The notes under the pieces are model-generated. The model saw only the letters and a list, made by a program, of their open reading frames with translations. It was not told where the DNA came from and did no database searches. A stretch of DNA of 64,000 nt from UBA6144 sp964399165. GTDB taxonomy: Bacteria; Bdellovibrionota; Bacteriovoracia; Bacteriovoracales; Bacteriovoracaceae. The position numbers were made by a program, and so were the translations under genes. Numbering within the stretch: the first letter of the stretch is position 1; each line of letters begins with the position of its first letter. This document shows, in pieces, positions 48,620 to 57,904 of this stretch. The DNA lies in NCBI GenBank assembly GCA_964399165.1, contig CAYNPO010000008.1, positions 62,001 to 126,000 of the forward strand, in the 5' to 3' direction.

Positions 48620-49277
48620 TTCCCTCACCCCAGTCGAAGTCCGGTTCCTCCAAGGCTTCCCACTCCCACCGTTCCGCGTTTCGGAAGGCCTTGCGCCTGA
48701 GCAGATAAAACGCCACCGCGGCCAGGACGCCGGAAACGAAGCCCACGAAGTGGTTGAGGTAACTCACGTGGGGCTCCCAAGTTTCGGGCACGAACAGCAT
48801 GAGTCCCAAGAAAAGCGAGCTCCCGAAGCGCACCCGCCAGGATTGGCGACGGTCCACCAGGAGAAAGAGCGTGAGCCAGCTGGCCCCCATCCAGTAGACC
48901 ACGCCGGAGACGCCCACCAACGTGGTTGCCGGGGGTAACGTGGGGATGACCAGGAAATTCGTGAGGCCGCCGAGGAGGAAGGCCAGGAGGGCGAGGCGCA
49001 AGCCGAAGTGACCGATTAAAAGCCAGGCAAAGAGCGTGAAGAGGAGCGAGTTACTGAGCAAGTGGGACAAGTCTCCATGGACGAAGAGTGCGCTCCACAA
49101 GCGCCACCATTCTCCCCTTCCGAAGACCGCGGCGCCGGAGACGGCCATGTCCAGGCCGTTCCAATGGGCGAAACTCAGTGCCCACACTAAGGCGAGAAAG
49201 AAAAACGTCAGCGCCGCCTGGTGGCGGCGGCGCGGACGGGAGTACCAGTTCTGGGTAAGGACGGCCCTGAAAACCAT
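48603..49277 (-). CDS. Rhomboid-family intramembrane serine protease
   Basis: A 224-aa protein with about six helices. The WR-like loop (GEWWRLWSALFVHGDLSHLLSN), catalytic Ser in VGVSGVV (S124) and His in YLNHFVGFVSG (H176) give the rhomboid Ser/His dyad. It cleaves membrane-spanning substrates in the inner membrane. It is a single gene, with an acidic tail (EEPDFDWGEG). Confidence 0.92.
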   Translation of the reverse strand: MVFRAVLTQNWYSRPRRRHQAALTFFFLALVWALSFAHWNGLDMAVSGAAVFGRGEWWRLWSALFVHGDLSHLLSNSLLFTLFAWLLIGHFGLRLALLAFLLGGLTNFLVIPTLPPATTLVGVSGVVYWMGASWLTLFLLVDRRQSWRVRFGSSLFLGLMLFVPETWEPHVSYLNHFVGFVSGVLAAVAFYLLRRKAFRNAERWEWEALEEPDFDWGEGTITSP

Positions 49278-49322
49278 GCGCCCAAGATGGGCACGGTCGG
49301 GAATTGCGCAACCCCCCCCCGC

Positions 49323-51968
49323 CTAGAGGGGATGGAAGCGCATCTCGAATTCCGTGCGGGACTTGGCGCAGAAGAGCGGAAGCACGAGGGTGCCGTCCAA
49401 GGAAACCGGGACTTGGGTCACGCAGTCGGAAGGAATTTCATAGCTGGCGGCGCGCCCGCTGCTCACCCGGTCCACGTAGTTGGTATTAATCCGCGTACCG
49501 TCCACGATCTGCACGGGCCCCTGGGCGTTCTCCAGCCCCACCACCGAGGCCAGGAGATCTTGGGTAGAGAGGAAGTCGAAGCGATCCACGGTGCGGGACT
49601 CGGTGGAGACCAGCGCGCCGGCGGTGTCGTACTGCAGGTAGAGGAGTTTTTGGAACGACTGGAGAACCGTGAGGAAGCCCGCACGGTTTTTCCAAGTGCC
49701 GATGACGCTGACCAAGGGGTCATGGCGGTCAGTTTGTCCAAAGGCCAGGGTAATGCCGTCGAGCAAGTGCCCGCGGTACTCATAGGGTGTGAGGAACCCC
49801 TGGAGGATGTCGTCGGTGGTGTTGCCCAAAGGTTGCCGTTTGGTTCCCTCCAGCAGCAAGCGGTCCAGTTGCGGGGCCCACACTGCCGTGTGGTCCTGCA
49901 GGTTCACCCAGGCGGAGCGGCGGCCCATCTTCACCAAGAGCCGTCCCTTCACCAAGTGCAGCACGGTGTAGTCGGGGGTGAAGCGCAGATTCAGGGAGCG
50001 AGCCCAGCTATCCGGACGCTCCAACATGCGGATGTCATACTTCCACGCATCCGCGCCGTCCCGCACGGGGAAGAGCTCGTAGTAGTGGAGCGCGCGGGAA
50101 GTGATGGGCGACTCCCAAGGAGACTCGGGTGGGGTGGCAAAGCCGCCGTTGAGGAAACGGAAGCGCGGGGGTTGGCCCGTTACCGCGGGGGGAAGAACCT
50201 CAAACTCGTCGTAGTTCACGATGGTCAAGGCCGGCTTGTACTTCACCTGAGGCCAGAACTCGGAAAGACGTTGGTCGAAGAAGCGGTAGGAAAGGTATTC
50301 GTCGTTGCACAGGCTTTCCAGCAGGATTTCGTTTCCGCCCCCTGCCTGGAGGTCCACCTGCCACAGGCGCAGAAGTTTGCATTTTTCCGCCAAGTGGATT
50401 TGTCCCAGTAGTCGGTCCTTGGCGTAGATGGCCGGGCTCTGGGCACCTGCCACGTAGTACAACGGGCCCGCTTGAACGCCCTTCATCGGGTTCAAGGTGA
50501 GGAAGCGGCTACGGGCGCCAGTGCGGGTGGAAACTACCCAGGGCTCCGGCTGTACCACTGTGATGGACTCCACGGGGGCGCCCAAGGGACGTAGCACCTT
50601 AAGTTTGAGGGAAGTGCGCTCGGTGCCCACTTGGACTTGGCAGTCCAGCTCCAAGGTGTCGGCAGTGAGGGTTCCTCTCACGGCCACCTCATAAAGTGCG
50701 CCGGAGGCCAAAGAAGGGACGGAGGCGGGCACGCCGCGTAGGCGGGCGCCGGGGCAGGACAGAGACAACGGCAAACGGCGGCTGGGCAGCCAGAAATTCT
50801 TAAGAGGCAAGTTGAAGCTGAAGGCGTCATTAGCGCCCAAGGTGATGCCGTGGAGACCTTTCATGACGGGGAAAACGAAGGGGCGCGGGGGGGCGTCCAG
50901 CGCGCGGTCGAGGTGGAAGAGCCCGCGCAGGGCCTTGCCCTCCGGGCCCGCGTCCGCGCCCAGCATGAGGCGCGCGTACCACTGGTCGGGGTTGCCCTCG
51001 GGGTGGGCGCCCTTGATCATGGCCAGGGCGGCGGTGACGAAGGGGGCGGCCTGAGAGGTGCCGTTCTTGAAGTCATAGCCCCGGCGACTGATCTGTGTCG
51101 GCGCCAAGACCATGGGAATGGTGCTGAGGATCTTCTCGCCCGGCGCGAGAATGTCCACCTGGGTGCCCCAGTTGGAAAAGCGCGCCACGTCGCCGTTGGC
51201 GCGCAAGGCCCCCACGCACACCACACCGTCCAACTGGCAGGGATAGATGGTGGCGCGTTGGGAGCTGTTGCCCGCGGCCGCCACCACCATCACGCCGGCC
51301 TCTTGGGCCTTCTTGATGGCGTTCTCGAGTTCCACCGTCATGAAGGACTTGGGCCACCCCACGCTCAAATGAATGACATCGGCGCCGCGGGACACGGCGT
51401 AATCGAAGGCACGGGCCACGCGTACGGGCAACGGCGCGATGCCCGGGGTGGATGATTGCCCTTCATCAGGGGCGAAGGCCTTGAGCGAGAGGAATTTGTA
51501 CTCCCCGCGCACACCCTGCAGGACGGTGTTGATGATGCCGGTCACGTGGGTTCCGTGGGCGTCCTCGTCTTCGGGGCGGTTCATGTCGTTGACGAAGTCC
51601 CAGCCGGCGCAGTCGCCTTTGTAGCCGTTGCCGTCTTTGTCCTCCCCGTCCCGGGGCGGGATGGTAGTGCCCTCATAACACTCGGCTGTATTCAGCGCCA
51701 CATGCCCGCGCAGCTCGGGGTGCTCGATGTCGAAGCCCCCGTCGATCACGGCGATCACCACCGGTTCGCGCAGTGTTCGGTCGGGCACGGAGGCCCGTCC
51801 CCAGTCCATGCGGGGGGACGCGAAGATGCGCTCGTCGTGCAGGTCATCCACGCTGATCAGGATTTCCTGGCCGCGGGGAGCCAGGTACCAGCGGTACTGG
51901 TCCATGGAGGATTGGGCCAGGGCGCCGGTGACGGCGAGAGCGGAGACCAGGGCGAGGAACGGTTTCAT
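49323..51968 (-). CDS. Secreted subtilisin-like serine protease (S8) with long C-terminal region
   Basis: An 881-aa protein with a signal peptide (MKPFLALVSALAVTGALA). The S8 domain covers residues 65-340 with D76 (VIDGGFD), H138 (DAHGTHVTG), oxyanion N234 (AAGNSS) and S305 (NGTSQAAP). There is little room for a classic propeptide. Residues 350-880 are beta-rich and unassigned, perhaps substrate or partner binding. Its start overlaps the stop of the upstream 993-aa gene as ATGA, so the two proteins are made together. No peptidase-inhibitor homologue is recognised in the partner. Confidence 0.92.
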   Translation of the reverse strand: MKPFLALVSALAVTGALAQSSMDQYRWYLAPRGQEILISVDDLHDERIFASPRMDWGRASVPDRTLREPVVIAVIDGGFDIEHPELRGHVALNTAECYEGTTIPPRDGEDKDGNGYKGDCAGWDFVNDMNRPEDEDAHGTHVTGIINTVLQGVRGEYKFLSLKAFAPDEGQSSTPGIAPLPVRVARAFDYAVSRGADVIHLSVGWPKSFMTVELENAIKKAQEAGVMVVAAAGNSSQRATIYPCQLDGVVCVGALRANGDVARFSNWGTQVDILAPGEKILSTIPMVLAPTQISRRGYDFKNGTSQAAPFVTAALAMIKGAHPEGNPDQWYARLMLGADAGPEGKALRGLFHLDRALDAPPRPFVFPVMKGLHGITLGANDAFSFNLPLKNFWLPSRRLPLSLSCPGARLRGVPASVPSLASGALYEVAVRGTLTADTLELDCQVQVGTERTSLKLKVLRPLGAPVESITVVQPEPWVVSTRTGARSRFLTLNPMKGVQAGPLYYVAGAQSPAIYAKDRLLGQIHLAEKCKLLRLWQVDLQAGGGNEILLESLCNDEYLSYRFFDQRLSEFWPQVKYKPALTIVNYDEFEVLPPAVTGQPPRFRFLNGGFATPPESPWESPITSRALHYYELFPVRDGADAWKYDIRMLERPDSWARSLNLRFTPDYTVLHLVKGRLLVKMGRRSAWVNLQDHTAVWAPQLDRLLLEGTKRQPLGNTTDDILQGFLTPYEYRGHLLDGITLAFGQTDRHDPLVSVIGTWKNRAGFLTVLQSFQKLLYLQYDTAGALVSTESRTVDRFDFLSTQDLLASVVGLENAQGPVQIVDGTRINTNYVDRVSSGRAASYEIPSDCVTQVPVSLDGTLVLPLFCAKSRTEFEMRFHPL

Positions 51969-54946
51969 ATCGCCCGCTCCATCATCCAGTTGGAGAGGAG
52001 CTCACCTTCCAGGATACCCCAGCTCTGCATGACCTGTTGGGTGGGAGCGGTATGCAGCTGCACGGGCAATTCGCCATAGACGTTGGAGAAGACCGGGCTG
52101 TCCCCGGCCTCATCGCCTTGGCGGTAGCCCTCGATGCGGCCCTGGTAGGCGATGTTTTCGGTCCCCACGAGGGCCTCGAGCCCCCGCACCGAGACGCTGG
52201 AGTGGAAGTTTTTGAGGAACGTGTGGAGTTCCTTCATCCCGTCGGAAGGATCCGGCTGGGCCATCAGGCGCTGGATCCTCCTGAGATCCCGCACGATGTC
52301 CCGCTCGTCTCCCAGGCGCTCGTGGGTGTTATCGCGGTAGACGTTCCCGCGCAGGGCCGCGCGGACCTGGGAGTCGGTGGAGGCCAGCAGGCGCGTAACC
52401 CCTTCCTGGGTGAGCGTGTAGAAAAAAGAGACTTGGTAGAGTAGGATCGAGTTGGCGTTGATCACCATCAAGGGATCAAAGATGCGGCGTCCCGCCTCCC
52501 GGTTCACCTGCTCCAGAAGCCCCCGGATCTGGCGGGCGGGGATTTTCCAGCCGTTCATGATCCGCTCGTAAGTCATGGTCAGGCGGCTGCCGTCGTGTTC
52601 GGAGGTGAAGACGCGGTTCTTGGCCCGTCCGCCCACCGTGAAGCCGGAGTTCAGGGTCATGACGTCGGAGAGTCGCACGCGGGCGTCGGCGAAGGCGTTG
52701 ATCAACTCGTTGACCGCCTCGGTGACGTAGGATTCGGTGTCGGTTCCCTCGGTGTGGGCGTCGTAGCGGCGGAAGATCTCCTTTACCGCCCCGCCGTTGG
52801 CGTGGGTCAGCTTCATGTCCTGGAGCGACCCGAGCCGGTTCTGCTTGAAGATCAGGAACTGGAAAGTTTGGCCCCGCTCTTTGATGACGTTTTCCACCTT
52901 GTGGGGGCGGACCACCTCTTGAAGGGCCGAGTGGTTGAGGGAGAAGATGCTCATGCGGAGGGCCTTGAGCGCGGTGACGTTCACATCCCGGGGATGGAGC
53001 GAGACGGGGTAGAAGTGAGTCTCGGCGGTGGCCTGGTTCCAGCGGGCGTTGAAGGAAAGGAGCGGGACGTAGGACTTAAGTTTGAGAGTCACCATCAGCT
53101 TCAGGTTTTTCCCGTAGTCCTGGTAGACGTGGAAGGTGTGCTCATCGGCCCGGTGGAGGTGGAAGCGGGTCAGGATCATGCGGGCGGCCTGGGCCCCCGC
53201 GTACACCCGCAGCAGGCGCTCGGGCAGGCTGGTGAACTGGGTCAGGCTCATCTCGGCTTCGCCAATGAGTCGCGGCACCAGGGAGTCCGTGATGATGAAG
53301 GATTCACCCACGCCCATGGCGCCTTTGAGGTCGCTTAACACGGACTGCACCAGCGCCTGGTTTTCAGCGCCGCCTTCCGAGGTGAGCCGGTCAATTTTGC
53401 GCCCCAGGTCCTTGAAGAGCATGGGAACGGCCAGGTTTTTGTAGGGCTCGCGCAGTGAGCGGCGCAGAGTCTGGATGGGCTTCACATGGGAGAAGGTCCG
53501 CTGGAAGCTCACGCCCCCGCGGGCGGTGAGTTGCACGGGCACGGGCAGACCCTCCACCCCGGCGAAGAAGCCCGCGTCCAGGGAGAAGCCGAAGTTGTCC
53601 ACCAGCTGCACCTTGTTGTTGGTGCCCATGTAGGTGCCAGTGACGATGTCCCGGGAGAGGATGAGTTGTCCGTTGAGGGTCGGGATGGCCACGGCGCGGG
53701 TGGAGAAGAACTCCCCTTCCTTGCGGATTAGCTTTTCCACCTCGGAGCGGTAGTTGTTCTCGTCCTGGGTGCGCAGGAGTTCGTTGAAGCCCCTCACGCC
53801 GAGATCCAGCAGCTGGCTGCGCAGCCGTCCCAGGGCATAAGAGCCGAGTTCCGAGGCGGAGAAAGGGGACTCGGGATCGCCGTAGGAGAAACGGCTGGCA
53901 TAGCCGGGGAAGAACTCCTGGACGATTTCCCCGTTCAACAGCCCGGGAGGCATGCCGATGTCGGGGTTGAAGGGCAGGGCCGGAAAGTCGGTCTCCAGCT
54001 GGAGCAGCGTCATGAGGTCATTGCGGCGGGCGACGATCTTTTCCACCAGGAGTTTTTCCACCGGCGCGGGGTAATGGGCCTTCACCACCACTTCGGCCAA
54101 ATCAGCGCGGGTCAAACGGCCTATGCGCCGGCCGATCCAGCGGGCGTCCTCCCAGCTGGTGCCGTAGCCGTCGTCCAGGTCCTGTGTGTGGTAGAGTTTG
54201 AGGTTGTTGAGCACCACGCGGCCCGCCTGCCACGGCATGAGGTTCACCGACTCGGTGGTGTCCACCAGGGCCAAGGGGACATAGGGCGAGCGCAGCAGGC
54301 GCCGTCCTTGGTGGATCTCGGGGGCCATCACGCCGGTGGCGAGGTTGTAGATGTCGGTGTCGGGGGTCAGGACCAGGACGTCCTGGAGCACGATGGTGAG
54401 ATCCCGCTGGGAGCGGATCCAGCGGTCGGTCCCGGCCAGCAACTTGTCGCGCATCTCCTCTTTGAAGAGGTCGCGGTCGATGGTGTCGGCGAACTCCAGC
54501 TGCAGGCTCGGAGTCCAGGACATGGGCTGGGTGGAGTAACCGAGCTTGGCCAAGATGTTGCGACGGAGTAGGAAGTTGTGTGCCTTCTTGGAAAGAATGA
54601 CGATCAGCTCGCGGTTGTTGGAGCTGACCACGCTGAAGCGCAGCTGGCCGTCGCGGCTGGGGAGCTCGCGGCCGTAGCGCACGCGTTCGTTGGGCGCCAG
54701 CAGCCGCTGCGCGGGGATGGCGTTCTGGTTCGGGCGCCAGATGTTGGTCATGGTGGTGGGGTCGAGTAGCGAGATGTCCTGGCCTTGCAGGGCCATGGCG
54801 TGGGCGCGGTCGGGGGTGTAGGGCAAGTCGGTGGCGGCTTCGATGGCGTAGAAGCGCGGGATGAACCCGGGAAGGACGTCTTGCGCGAAGGCGTGGGACA
54901 TCAGGGAGAGCAGGAGGCCAAATACGCGCAAGAATTGGTTCTTCAT
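51965..54946 (-). CDS. Large secreted protein of unknown function coupled to subtilase
   Basis: A 993-aa protein with a signal peptide (MKNQFLRVFGLLLSLMSHAFA) and CGGAG six bases before the ATG. It has no Cys in the mature chain, no transmembrane helix and no lipobox. The sequence alternates beta-rich (LILSRDIVTGTYMGTNNKVQLVDNFGFSLDAG) and helical parts (FKDLGRKIDRLTSEGG, MKELHTFLKNF). The beta strands with G/N turns and ARGGVSFQRTFSH could be membrane-barrel hairpins. No family is recognised. It precedes the subtilase in one operon, so it could be a substrate, chaperone or partner. Confidence 0.75.
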   Translation of the reverse strand: MKNQFLRVFGLLLSLMSHAFAQDVLPGFIPRFYAIEAATDLPYTPDRAHAMALQGQDISLLDPTTMTNIWRPNQNAIPAQRLLAPNERVRYGRELPSRDGQLRFSVVSSNNRELIVILSKKAHNFLLRRNILAKLGYSTQPMSWTPSLQLEFADTIDRDLFKEEMRDKLLAGTDRWIRSQRDLTIVLQDVLVLTPDTDIYNLATGVMAPEIHQGRRLLRSPYVPLALVDTTESVNLMPWQAGRVVLNNLKLYHTQDLDDGYGTSWEDARWIGRRIGRLTRADLAEVVVKAHYPAPVEKLLVEKIVARRNDLMTLLQLETDFPALPFNPDIGMPPGLLNGEIVQEFFPGYASRFSYGDPESPFSASELGSYALGRLRSQLLDLGVRGFNELLRTQDENNYRSEVEKLIRKEGEFFSTRAVAIPTLNGQLILSRDIVTGTYMGTNNKVQLVDNFGFSLDAGFFAGVEGLPVPVQLTARGGVSFQRTFSHVKPIQTLRRSLREPYKNLAVPMLFKDLGRKIDRLTSEGGAENQALVQSVLSDLKGAMGVGESFIITDSLVPRLIGEAEMSLTQFTSLPERLLRVYAGAQAARMILTRFHLHRADEHTFHVYQDYGKNLKLMVTLKLKSYVPLLSFNARWNQATAETHFYPVSLHPRDVNVTALKALRMSIFSLNHSALQEVVRPHKVENVIKERGQTFQFLIFKQNRLGSLQDMKLTHANGGAVKEIFRRYDAHTEGTDTESYVTEAVNELINAFADARVRLSDVMTLNSGFTVGGRAKNRVFTSEHDGSRLTMTYERIMNGWKIPARQIRGLLEQVNREAGRRIFDPLMVINANSILLYQVSFFYTLTQEGVTRLLASTDSQVRAALRGNVYRDNTHERLGDERDIVRDLRRIQRLMAQPDPSDGMKELHTFLKNFHSSVSVRGLEALVGTENIAYQGRIEGYRQGDEAGDSPVFSNVYGELPVQLHTAPTQQVMQSWGILEGELLSNWMMERAI

Positions 54947-55002
54947 GGGCGGCTCCGTATCACCCGCCCGAAAACATCGCCGAGCGTGAGTGTAACTTTT
55001 AC

Positions 55003-55032
55003 AAAAAAAAGGGGCCCCCGGAGGGGCCCCTT
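55003..55032 (-). terminator. Strong rho-independent terminator of lipoprotein gene 1
   Basis: On the minus strand a GC-only 8-bp self-complementary stem (GGGGCCCC twice, flanked by AA/TT) with a 4-base loop is followed by eight T residues. It separates the lipoprotein gene from the 993-aa gene. Confidence 0.9.
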
Positions 55033-55042
55033 GCGGCGGGCT

Positions 55043-55897
55043 TCAGATTTCGCCGACGACTTTGTCGAAGAACTTGCCGATCTGTTCCGGGGTGGTGCTG
55101 TTCACCCGGGCGGCGGTGTTCAGGAGGTCGCGGTACTGTTGCTCGCGGCCTTGGGCGCGGTTCCTGAGCGCCACTTCCACCTGGTTCATGTTCACGCCGA
55201 GGGCGGACATGGCGAAGGTGTTTTTCTCGGCCACGGTGAGCTCCCGGGCGTTTTCCAGGCGCTGGTAGCGGCTGGCCAGGCGGGCCATCTCTTGGGCGCG
55301 GCCTTCAGACAGGGATAGTTCGGTCTTCAGCTTGTGGGCCATGAACTTCACGGCGGTCTCTTCTTTCAGGGCGGCGATGGTCTCGAGGTCGCGGGAAACG
55401 CCGGCGGTGTTGGAGAAGCGGAAGCCGCCTCCGGTGTAGAAGGTGTACCAGTGGGAAGTGTCGACCCATACTTCGCCCACGTAGACGCTGACGGTCTCGG
55501 TCTGGGTCACGTAGCAGTCGCAGTAAGAGTCATACTCTTCCCAGGTGTTGGTGTAGGTGTCGTAGACGGAATCCCAGTAACCGGACTCGATCCACTCCTG
55601 GTTACGGGCCAGGTCGCCCACGATGTCCCCGTCCACGGCCACGGCGGCGAACTGGGCGTAGGTCGTCATGGTATTCATGTCCCAGCGGTCCATGTTGTAG
55701 GCCACGTACTCGCCGGTGTTCTCGTTGCGGTAAACGGAGAAGTTGCCCTTCTCGGTGTCCAGTTTCACCAGGGTCCAGGTTTGGTTGGTCTCGGCCTCGA
55801 GGGCCGCTTCGAAGGCCTTGGCGGCTTTCTTCTGTTTGCTGTCGCCACAGCCCACCAGGGCCAGGCTCAGGATCATCAACGCGACAAAGCTCTTCAT
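55043..55897 (-). CDS. Lipoprotein paralogue 1 of a three-gene tandem family
   Basis: A 284-aa lipoprotein (lipobox LALVGC, Cys 17). N-terminal conserved block: KAFEAALEAETNQTW, FSVYRNENTGEYVAYN, NTMTT. The middle (residues 95-150) is variable, Tyr/Trp/Asp-rich, with a CDC motif (YDSYCDCYV). The C-terminal block is conserved: GGGFRFSNTAGVSRDLETIAALKEE, then a helix ending NSTTPEQIGKFFDKVV. It is close to paralogue 2 over most of its length. AAGGAG eight bases before the ATG. It has its own terminator. Function unknown; the envelope location is inferred. Confidence 0.85.
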   Translation of the reverse strand: MKSFVALMILSLALVGCGDSKQKKAAKAFEAALEAETNQTWTLVKLDTEKGNFSVYRNENTGEYVAYNMDRWDMNTMTTYAQFAAVAVDGDIVGDLARNQEWIESGYWDSVYDTYTNTWEEYDSYCDCYVTQTETVSVYVGEVWVDTSHWYTFYTGGGFRFSNTAGVSRDLETIAALKEETAVKFMAHKLKTELSLSEGRAQEMARLASRYQRLENARELTVAEKNTFAMSALGVNMNQVEVALRNRAQGREQQYRDLLNTAARVNSTTPEQIGKFFDKVVGEI

Positions 55898-56073
55898 GGT
55901 ACATTCTCCTTACGAGGGTTGAAGGGGGACGGAGAATCCCTGAGCAATCTACGTGCCAACCCCTCACGCAAATTATTTCCCCCACTAGACTCGGCGCAAG
56001 GTGCGGTCTGTTCAGGAGCGAAACAACCCCAAGCGGCCAAAACGCACCTTAATGCGCCGCTCTGTTTCAGCAT

Positions 56074-56098
56074 AAAAAAAGGGCCCGCAAGGGCCCTT
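56074..56098 (-). terminator. Rho-independent terminator of lipoprotein gene 2
   Basis: A GGGCCC...GGGCCC stem (extended by AA/TT) with a 4-base loop is followed on the minus strand by seven T residues, 23 bases after the gene stop. Confidence 0.85.
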
Positions 56099-56121
56099 CT
56101 TTCATTGGAATTGGGATCCGG

Positions 56122-56973
56122 TTAGATCTCGCCCACCACTTTCTCAAAGAACTTCCCGATCTGCTCAGGAGTGGTGCTGTTCACCCGGGCTGCGGTGTTC
56201 AGGAGGTCGCGATACTGCTGCTCACGGCCGGCCGCGCGGTTCCTAAGGGCGGACTCGATCTGGTTCATGTTCACGCCCATGGCGGACATGGCGAAGCTAT
56301 TTTTCTCCGCGGTGGTCAGCTCGCGGCTGCTCTCCAGGCGCTGGTAGCGGCTGGCCAGACGGGCCATTTCCTGGGCGCGATTGGCTGAGAGGGAGAACTC
56401 GGTCTTAAGCTTATGCGCCATGAGCCCCACGGCCGCTTCTTCCTTCAGGGCGGCGATGGTCTCGAGGTCGCGGGAAACGCCCGCGGTGTTCTGGAAGCGG
56501 AATCCGCCGCCCACGTAGAAGACGTACCAGTGGGAGGTGTCCACCCACTCTTGGCCCACGACCACCTGTTCCCATTCAGTGACATGGTCATAGCAATTGC
56601 ACTCGTAGTCGAACTGCCATTCGGTGTTGTAGCGCCAGTCGGTGACGTCGCGCCAGTAGCCGTCCTCCACCCACTCTTGATCTTGGGCCAAGTTGTTTAT
56701 CACGTCCCCGGTCTGGGCGACGGCCGTGAACTGGCTCAGGGTGGTCATGGTGTTGCGGTCCCAGCGGGCCAGATTGTAGGCCACGAACTCGCCGGTGGCG
56801 TCGTTGCGGAAAACGCTGAACTGGCCGCGTTCGGTCTCGGCTTTCACGACCGTCCAGCTGACGCCGGTGTCTGCCTCCAGGGCGGCCTCGAAGGAACGGG
56901 CGGCTTTTTCTTGCTTGCTGCTGCAACCGACCAGGGCGGCGGACAGAGCGGCGATGGCGATGAACTTTAACAT
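56122..56973 (-). CDS. Lipoprotein paralogue 2 of a three-gene tandem family
   Basis: A 283-aa lipoprotein (lipobox AALVGC). It shares the conserved N- and C-terminal blocks with paralogues 1 and 3, and the last 120 residues are nearly identical to paralogue 1 (TAGVSRDLETIAALKEE, REQQYRDLLNTAARVNSTTPEQIGKFF). The middle differs and carries a CNC motif (FDYECNCYDHV) where paralogue 1 has CDC. AAGGAG lies five bases before the ATG. It begins 33 bases after paralogue 3, so those two may share a message. Confidence 0.85.
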   Translation of the reverse strand: MLKFIAIAALSAALVGCSSKQEKAARSFEAALEADTGVSWTVVKAETERGQFSVFRNDATGEFVAYNLARWDRNTMTTLSQFTAVAQTGDVINNLAQDQEWVEDGYWRDVTDWRYNTEWQFDYECNCYDHVTEWEQVVVGQEWVDTSHWYVFYVGGGFRFQNTAGVSRDLETIAALKEEAAVGLMAHKLKTEFSLSANRAQEMARLASRYQRLESSRELTTAEKNSFAMSAMGVNMNQIESALRNRAAGREQQYRDLLNTAARVNSTTPEQIGKFFEKVVGEI

Positions 56974-57006
56974 GAAGACTCCTTAGAATGGACGTGTGCG
57001 CGTCTT

Positions 57007-57756
57007 TTAGTTGGCTTCCGCCAGTTGGTCAAAGAATTTCCCGATCTGCTCCGGTGTGGTGCCGTTCACCCGGGCCGCGGTCCGCAGAAGTTCTTGGTAT
57101 TGCTGGTCCATCCCCACGGCGCGGCCGCGCATGGCGGTTTCGACCTGGTTCATGTTCACGCCCAGGGCGGAAAGGGCGAAGGAGTTCTTCTCAGCTGTCG
57201 TGAGTTCCCGGGCGCTCTCTAGGCGGCGGTAGCGGCTGGCCAGACGGGCCATTTCCTGCGCGCGGTTGGTGGAGAGGGAGTATTCGTTCTTGAGGCGGCC
57301 GGCGAGGAAGGCCACTGCCTGTTCGTCCCGCAGAGAGGCGAAAGTCTCGAGGTCCCGGGCCACGTTGTTGGTGTTGTTGAAGCGGAAGCCGCTGCCGGAG
57401 TAGTAGTAATCCGTCTCAAGGTAAGAGTTCCCATCTATGTCCGTAGACCAACTCGTCACGACAGACTCGTCCAGGTTTCCAACGACGTCCACGCTGCTGG
57501 CCACGGCCAAATACTGGTCCAAGGTGGTCATGGTGGAGCTGTCATACTTGGATACGTTGTAGGCCACGAATTCCCCAGTGGCCTCGTTACGGAAGACGCT
57601 GTAGCCATCCACCTCAGTGGTGGCCTTGACCACGGTCCAATTGGTGCCTGTGCCGGCCTCCAGGACGACCTCGAAGGCCTGGGCGCGTTTCATGTTCTTA
57701 CTGGTGCAGCCGACCAGCGCAGCGGATAGGGCGAGCAACACGACGAGCGATTTCAT
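57007..57756 (-). CDS. Lipoprotein paralogue 3 of a three-gene tandem family
   Basis: A 249-aa lipoprotein (lipobox AALVGC). It has the same N-terminal block (FSVFRNEATGEFVAYN appears as YSVFRNEATGEFVAYN) and C-terminal block (NRAQEMARLASRYRRLESARELT, NGTTPEQIGKFFDQL), but the middle is about 35 residues shorter and lacks the Cys-x-Cys motif. AAGGAG lies five bases before the ATG. It is the most diverged of the three and the first in transcription order, so it may retain the ancestral form. Confidence 0.85.
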   Translation of the reverse strand: MKSLVVLLALSAALVGCTSKNMKRAQAFEVVLEAGTGTNWTVVKATTEVDGYSVFRNEATGEFVAYNVSKYDSSTMTTLDQYLAVASSVDVVGNLDESVVTSWSTDIDGNSYLETDYYYSGSGFRFNNTNNVARDLETFASLRDEQAVAFLAGRLKNEYSLSTNRAQEMARLASRYRRLESARELTTAEKNSFALSALGVNMNQVETAMRGRAVGMDQQYQELLRTAARVNGTTPEQIGKFFDQLAEAN

Positions 57757-57904
57757 GCGTTCTCCTTGGTGTGGGACAAAATGGGGATGTCGTGCGGGTT
57801 TTAAGCGCGGGCTCGGCGGGCGGTCAAAGCAAAGTTGAGCGCTGTAAGGTTAATCCCCGTTCTCTACATGGAGGGAAAGGCAGTCGGTGCCGGAATGGCC
57901 CCGC

